A stretch of 64,000 nucleotides of DNA, from positions 2,232,001 through 2,296,000 of the forward strand of contig JAGYVD010000003.1 in assembly GCA_021209875.1 (NCBI GenBank), in the 5' to 3' direction. The translations under genes and the position numbers were made by a program. This document shows, piece after piece, positions 12,743 to 22,882 of this stretch (positions are counted from its first letter, which is position 1; every line of letters begins with the position of its first letter). Under the pieces are notes generated by a model, which saw only the letters and a program-made list of their open reading frames with translations, was not told the origin of the DNA and searched no databases. This stretch comes from Rosellinia necatrix. Lineage: Eukaryota; Ascomycota; Sordariomycetes; Xylariales; Xylariaceae.

Positions 12743-14483
12743 TTTTCTCGATAGCTAGGTTGTTGCTTAGCGTTGGCTATAATGTACCGGGTTTTCATAT
12801 ATTTGGGCAGATTGTCAGATAATATACTCATTTGGCCATCCTCCCTCGCCTTGAGATAGTTTTCCCCTATTGTTGGCATATCCCCTCACCCCAGGTAATA
12901 ACTGTCTTCACCACCGTTTCCCTATTTTGGTGCCTAGAGAATTCCGGATTTGAGCGACGCTGTAACCCTACATCCGCAAAAGTGGTATTCGGTTTAGGTG
13001 ACGTGTGTTGGACACTGCAACGTTATTCAGGATTCCTTGGCCATTGAATAGTGTATCGGCCAGACTATGACGAGGGAGGTGTAGAGACTGAAGAAGTCGA
13101 CGATCTTTTCTTATTTTGTGCCATCACAGACCTTCAACGCCGGGCCGAGCTGGGCTCGGCTTCGGGAATCCACGCATGTCATAGCTCGCTGTTACCGCAT
13201 CGCTCTAGATCTCGTCCTACGTCGATTGTAATGTGACGTGCAGACGGGGCCGCGAGCAATAGATTGGGCAATGAGACAACGATCCTATACTATGTGTTTC
13301 TGGCGCCAAGGACAAGGTTCAGCTTGCAGCTCGCCCCATACCACTTCAGCCTATAAGTACGCGAGGTGACAATCAGGATTGCCTAGCCGCATGAAAGGTC
13401 CCGGCCGGAAGCTAAGCGAGGGTTCGCGTAGATGCGTGCTTATTGCCTACATACAGAAGAGTGGCAGCCCGCATCGACGGCCGAGAGAACGTCTGGACTA
13501 GCGGGTTTGGTAGCAAAGACGTCATCTCTCGTGCACAACGTGATATTCTCGACTCGGCTATTTCCCTAAGCGAGGCATAGTTGCAAGAAACGTTGAACAC
13601 GTGGTTATTCTGATTGGGGCCCTCCTGCATTTCGTATTTATCTCCTTCAAGGGGTATGTACCATCGGGGGGGGAACCAAAGGCTGGGAGATTAGCTTACT
13701 TCACGCTTGGTGTTGAGAGGTTAAATATACTATGACGACATTTGGATTTGAAAACAAGCTTGAAGACGGAAGGGCTTATCTAGAGGGAACATGTATAGAT
13801 ATATTTTCACGAGCCTTTATACCGTTGCAAACATATAATGATGGATTCGGACGAAGGTGGGTTTTCTACTAGGATTTGTAGATATCGAGCGCCCACAGGG
13901 GCGGGCGGCAGGGTATAGATAGTAAGTAAGTTTAGGTTAGTTATATTTAAACCAAGTAACGAGTATGTCACAGAGTGGAAAAGAGAGGGAACTCTAATGG
14001 TGGCCAGATCTTTCTTGTGCAGTTTGTTACTTGCACGATTGTTTTGGGTTTGGGAGGGGAAGGGGCAGTTGACATGAATGATGAATGGGGTGATGTTAGA
14101 TCAACTTACCCGATGTTCGGACTTGTGGTTAAATACCTAGGTAGTAGTAGTAGTAATATTAACGTCTAGTCTAGGTGTCTGACAGTAAATACCTAGGTAG
14201 GTTAGGTACCTGTCGGGGTAGGCTAGACATGTTACTGGGTAATTTGCTGGGTTAGGTGTCTGAGGTACCGTAACGTCGGGTACACGACAGTCACCTTCCT
14301 TTTTGCTTTTTGTTACTTAAGTAGGTACTTACTAGGTAACTACTAGGTATGTACGTTAGGTAATAAACCTACCTACCTATCTACCTACCTAGCCAGGATA
14401 ATTACCCCAAATTGCCCAATCCAACTGTCTCGCAATAGCGACGATCAGAAATAAAACAGCGCGCCAAATCGGACAAAGCCAAC
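12743..14483. other. Intergenic region (divergent upstream DNA of FAD oxidase and TTI2-like gene)
   Basis: There is no supportable gene in 1.7 kb. The first few hundred bases are the oxidase promoter. 14180-14400 is dense in ACCTAGGTA/TAGGTAGGTA words just upstream of the TTI2-like gene. ORFs at 12832-13236 are short and have no start context or splicing partners. Confidence 0.5.
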
Positions 14484-16873
14484 ATGCTCAGGCCGCTTCT
14501 TAACGTGGCGCGTGGTTTGGATGCTGCGAATGTGCTCCCGGACGTCCCAGAGTCGCTAGTGCAGGGTAAGTTTGATAGAGCGATACTCCCCTGCCGCCGC
14601 CAGCCTGCCTCATGTTAACGGCGCCTGCTATAGCTGTCCCAGACGGGTTGTCCTTAGATCATATTAGGACACTCGTTACGGAAACGCAAGATGGATCGGT
14701 AGGTGGCAGCATGCCGTGGATCAACCCCCCATACGTCCGGGCCCTGGTTGCATGAGCTGAACCTTGCCCCAGGACGCCATTGCTATCCTATCGGCTGTCT
14801 ATGCCGTTTTGAAGTCCGACAAATTTGAAAGCCGGCTTGGAGATGATGTTGACCCCAAGCCGGCACTCGATGAAATTGCTCTGCAGATCGGCCAGATGAT
14901 AGAGCCAATCTGCTCGGGTGCAACCTACGATGAAGAAGGTCTACTATTCCGCTTTTCTATGTCGCGTCGCGACATTACGTATATGGTGGTAGCCGCTGCT
15001 GACACTTCACCAAGACTCCACCGACTACACATCCCTATCGCGGGCCGGCCTCCTGGGCCTACATATTCTCCGTCTGCTCCATACCCTTGGGCCCCGGGGA
15101 GGCCAAACCCTCCCCACCAGGACACTCCTCTCAATCACCGCGTTTACCAATCGTGGTGACCCATGGGCCTCTGGCTCGTGCGCCGAGCTCGCCCGATCTC
15201 TCCTCGCGGATTACTTCCGAGACGTTTCTCCGCCGCAGGCTGTGAAGCCAGCCCCTTTCCTACCCCAGCGCCTGGTGCGGGATGCGGGGGCGGACAGGAA
15301 ACCCAGCGAGGAGGCCGCCCCTGGGACCGAACGGGCACGTTTCATCACCCAAGAGATCCTGACGGGCTTCTTGCGGCCCCTATTCGCGAAGTCCCGCCCC
15401 GCGGCGGTGACTGCCTCCGGGCGCGCCGCCGCCTTCCCCGAGCCGGGCCCGCGCTACTCGCAAGGCGACGGCTTCGGCGGCGGCGAGGACGTCGCCACCA
15501 CGAAGCCGTGGAAATACGCGCACCGGCACGCCGTCACCATCTTCGAATGGGCGGTAGAGAATGCAGAGGTAAGCGATCCCCTTCCCCCCTTCTCGCAAAA
15601 TTCTTTTTTTTTTTTTTGGCGGAGATTTTCTTCAATCCCGGGGGGCACGTGTCTACAAGCTGACCAAGATGCCAGACGGACCTCCTGCAAAAGTATTGGT
15701 CCCTCTATACGCCCGTCCTCCTGACCTTGCTCGACGAGCCCCAGCCGACCACGTTAAAACTCCGGTCTCTGTCCATCTTCAGAAGCTTCTGGCGCCGGTG
15801 TCCTGAAGGTCTGCTCTCGCGCACCGGCCTAGCCGACGTCTTTGAGCAGGCCGTGTTCCCTACCGTCTTAAGTTTGCCTAGCCTCACGCCCGAGGCTGAG
15901 TCGCTTGCATTGCTGGGCGCTGCGTACCCTGCTTTATTTGACATGGCCGGTGTTGAGGACATAGACACAGCGGCGACCATCGACGGACATGGAGATGTGA
16001 CAGACAAAAGTACTGATGAAGATATACAGAGTACCGAACGTAATCTTCAAACCACGGGCTTTTCTAAGGCACAGCGAAACTTGCTCGATAAGATTTTTAG
16101 GGAGGGCATCATGGTCGGGTATCACCATGCGAAAGGGCATGTACGGCTAGTAGATTTCTTTTGTCGAACGCTGCGTCATCTTGTAGGCGGTATAGGTATA
16201 CTATCCGTCAAATATCTCAAGGTACGTCTTTCCATTGCTACATTTCGCTGGTTTAAAAAGACTACGGTCTGCGCATCTCATACCCTCGGGGGCCAGACTA
16301 TGCTCCTAACCCACAACCCCTTTCCTCAGATAGCTCGCGGCTGGTCCTTGTAGTGAGTGCAATTGCCATTGTCCACTACAATATTACATGATATGTTTGC
16401 TTTTATGTCATACTTGGGTGCAGACGCCCAAATCCTTTCATTGATCCTGATTTGACTTCTCTGCGCCCCCGCATAAGGGAGTGGGTAGCGTAACTTATAC
16501 CTGAAACTAGGACGTTATTCCCATGATTTCAGAAATCCTCGTGGACCCCTTCGGCACCAAGTATCCGCCAACACTGCTGTCCGCCATGCTCCTCTTACAA
16601 CTAGTCTTGCAAACATGCTGGCCCCGGATTCCACATTACTGCAACGAGATTATTAAAATTGCGATGCTTTCCTGGTTAAACGTCGAGGGCGATAATTCCT
16701 TTCCACCTAACAAGCCGACTAAGGAGGAGCTAAAGCAGCAGATGATAAGAACCGTCGAGATGCTCTCCGCAATCATGGTAGCAGCCAAATTGGACATCTT
16801 CGATCGGGTTCGCCCACTTGTCACAAAGGATTCACGGCTTCACCCCCTTTTTATCAGCTGCGAAGGACCATGA
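14484..16873 (+). CDS. TTI2: TELO2-interacting protein 2 (Tti2)-like
   Basis: Tti2 is a subunit of the Tel2-Tti1-Tti2 cochaperone that matures PI3K-like kinases (TOR, ATM/Tel1, ATR/Mec1). Six exons (14484-14565, 14634-14698, 14773-14938, 15015-15568, 15676-16221, 16511-16873) join in phase to 591 aa. Support includes the HEAT-like core ...KPWKYAHRHAVTIFEWAVENAE, then LLQKYWSLYTPVLLTLLDE, FWRRCPEGLLSRTGL, and the C-terminal GGIGILSVKYLKDVIPMISEILVDPFG, which match Tti2-family order. Intron 3 uses a weak GTCTAC donor chosen because it is the only phase-compatible one. The last intron (289 nt, GTACGT...ACTAG) is long. The third exon onward is very GC-rich. The gene ends 105 bp from the convergent FIG4 stop. 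The family call rests on remembered motif order, so symbol confidence is lower than gene confidence. Confidence 0.82.
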
Positions 16874-16978
16874 GGTCACTACTCAGAAACGAGGGCAGGT
16901 CTCGACTTCGGTTTAGGGCGACTTGAGTGCATCCTCAAATGCGTCACCGAAAGGCTCCGTAAGCTCAGTGGAAGATAC

Positions 16979-19900
16979 CTAATCAACCGGCTGCTGCTTG
17001 AAGAGAGACTTGCCACGAAGCCATTTCTTATATGCCTTATACCGTTTTTTAGGCAGATCTTCCTCGGTGACAGTCAATGGGTTGTCGGGGACGCGCAACA
17101 AATCATAATATGCAGCAATATCCTCTTCTGTGCTGTTGGGTGCAAGGCCATCCGTTTGCCAACTGCCGTTCAGATACTCTTGGTACTCAGACGAGTCGAT
17201 ATCTGTTGGGGCCTCATTCGAGACTACAAGCGGAAGGCTCTGCGGGTGACTGACGTACCGCGCGTAGTCCTCTGCCTCCTGCGCACTAACGGAAGGGTTC
17301 AAAGATTCGTGGACTACCTTGGTGAATGTCCATTGAGCCGCCTTTGACTTCTCCTGTGGTGTTTGCTTAGGCTTAGTGCCATCAATGGGGGTCTCGAGGG
17401 TTTCCTTCATGATGCTATGGGGGACAGTTGGCGCCCTATCAACGGGGATCGGCTGCAGCCAACGGTGGATAGATATCCCCTTCCCGCCGGCCTTTTCTGC
17501 CGCCTGATTTGTAGCCATTGACGAAGTGCCATTATTTGAGGACTTGACTGAATCATGAGGGTCTACGATGGTCACACCCTTCTTGGCCACAGGCTTTTTC
17601 TTCTCGTGGGTCTCCTGATCACCCTCCGTTCGGACTCGAAAGGGACTCAGATCATACTTGCCCTCTTGTGTCGATTTAAAGGGTATGTACTTGATGGTGG
17701 AATTCATCTTGTACGAAAACATCTTTGGAAAAGACGAGAGCGTAGCCGGCCGATAATATTCAAGCCAGTAGTCATCAAAGAACGGAATTGGTTTCTCGCG
17801 AAGCTCTTCCCTCGGCGGCATAGAGGCCGGTGGAGTCATCTTCTCCAGGAAGGCAGGGTTAAACCACTGTATGTAATCATGGTGACGCTTTTCAGACCAT
17901 GCTCGGGGATCCTCGTGATGCAGGTAATAATCTGTAGAAAGATCCCACAGCATTGGCTGCCCTTGGGAAAAGATATAGTTGCCTAGAAAAAGGTTGTATG
18001 CCTCCTGTCTTTGACTATCGAGAAACGAGTTATTGTAATAACGCTTAAAGCTCTCAATCATATCGCGTGAATGGCTTGTCCATTGGTTGATCTTGCGATA
18101 CGTTTCCATTGTGTTTACAAGCTGAGAGCCGCCGTACTGCACTGCGATCGTGTCTCCGTGATCGTGATACATGTGAGTGAAAAGATTAACCGCGTCGGTA
18201 TCGTATTCGATAGACGTATCTTCAAGTATGCCAAGGGCGTGTAGCTGGTGCCCAAGAGCCCGTTTGCCGATTACAAATTGGGCGGCGTTGGTACGGTCCA
18301 GGCAGTCGATGCAATTGGTCCTAGCTACCCCGTTTTGAACTCTCCCCGGCGTGATGTCTCCGTCGCCATTTTGGAAGAAGCCCGTAGTCGTGACGACAGA
18401 TTCGGCAATGCTTTCGAGAGTACCAATTACGTCTTGGTCTCGGCTTTTGGAGGCCCTGCTCATGTCCCACGCCTTATGAATTATCTTGTGCTGCTCGGGA
18501 AGGAGTTGATTAAGGTAGTCGATGGCGTTCGTGTATTCGTCCAGAAGCTTGGATTCTCGCGGTGTTCTTTCCCGGGCTTTAACCAAGTTCAAGACGTAGA
18601 TTGGGGAACCATAACGCTCAAACAAGTTATTGAAATGCAACGCCGCCGCAGTATAGAATGGGTCGACCAAGTTGAGCTCAATTGGTGGTTTGGGTGTTAC
18701 GCCAATGTTATCTTGTGTCCAGTAGAGCGGGATACTACCCCTATGCTGCACATATGAAGTAAACTGAGGGTTCGCGAATAGCTTAGGGGCAGGTGAGTGA
18801 AAGGAGGTGGTTAATGATTCTGAGACTATCTGCTCCGTCTCGACATCGTTAGCAACATAACCCAGATCATTGGCGCCACGCTTCAAAAACCGAGCGCCAG
18901 CGAAAAACCGCGAGCGGCGAGCTATGATGGTGATATGTGCCGTTCTTCCGTAAACGGATATAGCAGCTTGATCTATGTAACCGTGGATAACCGGACGGCA
19001 CCAATCAAACGGGTTGGCGAGGGAAGGTGAAGTTGGCTGCAGAAGATGACTATTCCAAACAAACATATTATTATAGTCGCGATACGTCGTGCCCGGCAAG
19101 GTTTCCATCAGTGCCGCACGCTCTCTACTGATATTGTGTTGCAGACTCCTGGTGATGTCATATGAGTAGCTATAGTAAAACGACCTTGTCAGGTCTAGGT
19201 GGTTGAGGATGCCGAGGAAGCGAGACTCCTCCGGATTGCGCGTATCTGGTTTATATTTGGCCGGAGTCAAGGGGATCAGTTCGGTCCCATCTACTTGGTA
19301 CACATAGTGGCCGCCCACCATTGCCACGGTGCTCTTCTTGGTGATCAACAACATGTAATATGGGCCCGTGAACTTGATGAATCCGAGGAGTCCCCACGTG
19401 GTGCACCGTTGCCTGATGCCGCCGGTAGCTTTATTTCCATGGTCGATAGTATCGAGAAGCGAGTTCATCTCCTTCCGGCCATATATCGTCTTGTCTTCGG
19501 TAATGTTCAAGTTGGGGTCATCGTGCGTGTTACGCGCGATCTTCAAGATCCGGAAGCGTTTCTCGGTAACATCGCCACCGACGATATAGTAAAGGCTGGC
19601 GGTCTCGTACAAGGTGAACTTGTGCATCTTGTATACGAGAGGGATGGTGGCCCGTTCGTCCTCGGGGGGGTTTGTCTCTCGCTGCATGCTCTCCGGGCTA
19701 TGTGTGCGAACGAAGGGCTGGGCTACTGACGGCTCCTCGTCGTTGTCGTACTCGGTTGCGCTCTTGGCTGCCTTGACATCTTGCAGCAGCGTCTCGCTAC
19801 TAGCGTTGTTCTGTAGGAGAGGAAAAGACGGCTCGTCGTTATGGGCATTGCTATGGGCATTGATACGGGCATCCTCATGTACGGACTGGGTCCGGTTGAC

Positions 19901-20044
19901 AGGAGCACTGTCAGACCCAGCGTTCGCGGCCGTGCTCGGCGGCTGACTGGCCGTCAGGGGAGGCTGAGGTGGAGGCGACGGCTGAGATTGGCCGTTGTTG
20001 GCCTTGACACTGTTGGGTTCAACCGCTTCCGTCATATCGGTCAT
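16979..20044 (-). CDS. FIG4: Polyphosphoinositide phosphatase Fig4 (SAC domain)
   Basis: Fig4 is a PI(3,5)P2 5-phosphatase that works with Fab1/PIKfyve and Vac14 on endosomal and vacuolar membranes. The gene is one uninterrupted 1021-aa ORF. Residues 1 to about 130 are disordered and Gln/Pro/Ser-rich. The SAC domain then runs from KMHKFTLYETASLYYIVGGD through TGGIRQRCTTWGLLGFIKFTGPYYMLLITKK. The catalytic P-loop is CIDCLDRTN with Cys578 (C-x5-R). The Fig4-specific downstream region follows (QYGGSQLVNT, RYYNNSFLDSQRQEAYNLFLGNY, HHEDPRAW...YIQWFNPAFLE). The C-terminal third is low complexity with a conserved IHRWLQPIPVDRAP. Length and order fit filamentous-fungal Fig4, and no key residue is missing. 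It converges on the TTI2-like gene. Confidence 0.96.
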   Translation of the reverse strand: MTDMTEAVEPNSVKANNGQSQPSPPPQPPLTASQPPSTAANAGSDSAPVNRTQSVHEDARINAHSNAHNDEPSFPLLQNNASSETLLQDVKAAKSATEYDNDEEPSVAQPFVRTHSPESMQRETNPPEDERATIPLVYKMHKFTLYETASLYYIVGGDVTEKRFRILKIARNTHDDPNLNITEDKTIYGRKEMNSLLDTIDHGNKATGGIRQRCTTWGLLGFIKFTGPYYMLLITKKSTVAMVGGHYVYQVDGTELIPLTPAKYKPDTRNPEESRFLGILNHLDLTRSFYYSYSYDITRSLQHNISRERAALMETLPGTTYRDYNNMFVWNSHLLQPTSPSLANPFDWCRPVIHGYIDQAAISVYGRTAHITIIARRSRFFAGARFLKRGANDLGYVANDVETEQIVSESLTTSFHSPAPKLFANPQFTSYVQHRGSIPLYWTQDNIGVTPKPPIELNLVDPFYTAAALHFNNLFERYGSPIYVLNLVKARERTPRESKLLDEYTNAIDYLNQLLPEQHKIIHKAWDMSRASKSRDQDVIGTLESIAESVVTTTGFFQNGDGDITPGRVQNGVARTNCIDCLDRTNAAQFVIGKRALGHQLHALGILEDTSIEYDTDAVNLFTHMYHDHGDTIAVQYGGSQLVNTMETYRKINQWTSHSRDMIESFKRYYNNSFLDSQRQEAYNLFLGNYIFSQGQPMLWDLSTDYYLHHEDPRAWSEKRHHDYIQWFNPAFLEKMTPPASMPPREELREKPIPFFDDYWLEYYRPATLSSFPKMFSYKMNSTIKYIPFKSTQEGKYDLSPFRVRTEGDQETHEKKKPVAKKGVTIVDPHDSVKSSNNGTSSMATNQAAEKAGGKGISIHRWLQPIPVDRAPTVPHSIMKETLETPIDGTKPKQTPQEKSKAAQWTFTKVVHESLNPSVSAQEAEDYARYVSHPQSLPLVVSNEAPTDIDSSEYQEYLNGSWQTDGLAPNSTEEDIAAYYDLLRVPDNPLTVTEEDLPKKRYKAYKKWLRGKSLFKQQPVD

Positions 20045-21262
20045 ATTTCTTTCCTGCTACCGACATGGTTGGAGGGGACCGGCACGGCCCTCAACCGAGA
20101 ATAAGACCGTCAGATTTATCCCAGCGGGGGAGCACACACACACACACACACACAAAGGGGCCTTGATTCCTAGTCGTGGATTGGTAATTGGTGTGCTTGT
20201 ATGGTGATATCATGATCTACGGTATGGGAACTGTCCTGGGAGGGACCCGGGGTAAGGTACAGACCATATGGTGGAGTAGATAGACAGGCAGCAGGTAGGT
20301 AGTCGCAGCTTGCACATGGAGAGCGGGTACCACCATGTCTTGCTGCGGGCTTGACAAGTGGGGCCAGGCTTACAAGTCTCCTGTACTTGTGCATGCTGTA
20401 CTGTACTAACGATAACTACTAGGTAGTAGGTAACTACCTAGGTAGAGTGCAACTGCAGGTATGTTAGTGTACCTACCTCGTGTATCCCAATGCCAGCCAA
20501 TGTCATTCATTATGCAGCCCTACTGCCAGTGAAATAGGGGCCACATATGTACACTAGCTAAGATATGTACCCAGGCAGGTATAAGCTAAGAGTAGAACTC
20601 TGGACATGGGGCTATTGAGACGCCGTTTCTAGATCTGCTCACATCAACGCAGCTTTACTGTAGTAGTTGCCCATCTACGGCAATCTTGTAATTGCATACG
20701 CCGCCCCAACGTCCAGATATAGAAAGAACCAAGGTGATTCCGAGCAGCCACTCATCACTTAAATTATGACCAAAGGGACCGGGCGCTGTCGAAGTTTGAG
20801 CTCTTTTTGCCATGGCGTTCGTTAGATGACTTGAGAACCTTGAAACGAGTAGAGGCAGTAGGTACCATATGCTCCCAAGTTAAAACCATGGGTAGGGTAA
20901 TTAGGCACCAGAAATCCTCAACCGTACATGTCTTCCATATCTGATAACGAATAGCAATAAACACCCAATGCTTATAGGGAAAGATGGCTGGAGAATATTA
21001 ATCTATAAGTGAATGGGCTTGGCCATTAGGGTGACTAAATCGCCTCATAGCACCTAACGATCCATTCCAGTGGTAAGAAGCCATCAAGAGTAAACGAAAC
21101 CACCTCCAGTTCGCCTGAGTTTCTGGTATTAATGGAACACCGAATTAAGGTTGTCGACGGTTCGGAATAGACGAACCGCATAAAAAGTTGTGATGGAGTG
21201 CTTGATCAGGAGATAGCGACGAATATGGATGACTTCTAAAAACAGGAACCAGCACGTGCTAT
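20045..21262. other. Intergenic region (FIG4 promoter; EMC4 3' flank)
   Basis: It contains the FIG4 5' leader, a (CA)n microsatellite at 20133-20153, further ACCTAGGTA-type words at 20410-20480, and unremarkable DNA to the EMC4 stop at 21263. No gene is visible. Confidence 0.5.
20133..20153. repeat. (CA)n microsatellite
   Basis: About ten uninterrupted CA dinucleotides lie in the FIG4 upstream region. Confidence 0.9.
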
Positions 21263-21937
21263 CTAAAAAGCAGAGACGGCGTGTTCTAATGGGTCCCTCT
21301 GCGCCTCCCAAGCAAGCCAGTCTGAGCGTGTTGTCCTATGTGTTGTTAGCATGGCCAAGTCTGAAGGCACGAGTATGTAGAAGGGGTCAATCATACGGCA
21401 AGAGCCCCATCCCATTGACTTTCCATATTCCCACTCCCAGCGCTACTAACTGCATGGCGATATAGGCTAGTTTGACTTGTAATATTTTCGACTTGTTCGT
21501 GTCGGACTCGAATCGCTCGAAGGCTTGGTTTGTCCCTACTAGGCCCATGATAGGGTTCTTGAACGCCATGAACACCATCATGATGCTGAATATCTGAAGA
21601 GAGTTCCCCGACATATACATCATAAAGAACGTCATAGGCAAACTTTTAATTGGAGCCAGCGCCACTTCCCAGGCCTTCTTGAGTTTCAGGGTATCCATCT
21701 CTTCGGGTGTCGGCTGCTTTCGAGGTTGGACCTTGGGTTCTTTGGCGGCTTGTTTCTAGAGGCACCTTGAGTAAGGGATATATACGGCGCCCTTGGCTGC
21801 GGTCTTACCTTAGATAAGACACTAGATTGTGAGGGATAGCCGGGGGGGTCGGGTATGCTGCCACTCTTCGACTTGGATGCGGGCGGGGAGTTGAGTTCAG
21901 CGACCCATCGGGGAGCGGGCGACGCGTTGGTTGCCAT
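21263..21937 (-). CDS. EMC4: ER membrane protein complex subunit 4
   Basis: Emc4 is a subunit of the EMC, which inserts tail-anchored and polytopic proteins into the ER membrane. Exons on the minus strand are 21937-21809, 21755-21397 and 21335-21263, with introns of 53 and 61 nt (GTAAGA...CTAG and GTATGA...ATAG, the latter with a GCTAAC branch site). They join to 186 aa. The DUF1077 hallmarks are present: PRWVAELNSPP, LKLKKAWEVALAPIKSLPMTFFMMYMSGNSLQIFSI, FKNPIMGL, and the C-terminal NGMGLLP-TTRSDWLAWE. There are two hydrophobic segments, near residues 90-115 and 150-170. Without the last splice the protein would stop early after GLLPYD, so the third exon is needed for the conserved end. It diverges from the beta-adaptin gene. 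Confidence 0.95.
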
Positions 21938-22882
21938 GGCGGATGTCGAGGTGGCGGGGAGAAGATGCAGTAGTCTAAGGGTAATTTTTTGGATGGATGG
22001 AATCAAAAGTAGAAGACAACTAGACAGCGGAGGCAATCAACAATCCAAGGATTGAGGTCGATCAAGGAACTTACCTAAACCACCGTGCCTCTGAGACCTT
22101 ACCTTAGGTAGGTAGACAAGTGGAATCTGCCCCACTCAGCAGGTAGTACATGCTTATGTGAGTAAGTACTTAAGTCTGTATGTATGTATGCACAGTATGT
22201 ACTTATGTGTGCGTGTACATACTCGGGTTGCATGCGCTAATCGGCTAGAGTTGGGGAAGCCGCTAACGGTCTACGCTAGTACGGTCCGGGTTAGTAGAGA
22301 AACCATGGTAGAAGAGTGATGGAACGGGTTGCTGCCGGGGATCCCCCTATCCGGTTGCTACCGGCACTCGGTCGAGACAAACTCTCCAAATAACTAACTA
22401 ACCACTGCGATGTATAACAACTTCGACAAGCATTCTTCCTCTTAACCACCCGGTCAGGATTCACAGCTCATCTTCGACCTGTCCCAGAGCCCCCCCACCG
22501 ACCGAGGCCCTCACACGTCCAGTTAGATCGACCGACCAAGCCCGCCCGGGCCATTCCTGCGAGCCTTGGGCGATCCAAGCGACAACCACAACGACATCGA
22601 GCGGCTCAGGTCGACCAAAAAGGCTAAAGTTGGGCGATGGTGCGCATGTGACAGCGTTGGAAGCCCCCTCCTTCAGCTGCCACATCCTGCCGTCATCCTG
22701 TCATCCGATATCCCCTACCATTGGGCCATCCACGTCCCGGGCGCATGCGACATCTCGCCATTCCTCGTTCAGCCCGTGCTGCCACCTAGTCGAGACAACG
22801 ACTCACAGGAGACGACGGCGGAATCCCCATTTATAGACACTCCGCCGACCCCCGCCGCTGTCCATCCTCCTCCTCCGTTACC
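21938..22882. promoter_or_regulatory. Divergent promoter region EMC4 / beta-adaptin
   Basis: 945 bp separate the two divergent starts. The EMC4 side has ACCTTAGGTAGGTAG words near 22100. The adaptin side (22440-22880) is a long C-rich leader with no conserved ORF. No specific factor site can be assigned from sequence alone. Confidence 0.45.

Noticed and set aside
12832..13236. ORFs upstream of the oxidase
   Set aside because: Short, no conserved pattern, and better explained as promoter DNA.
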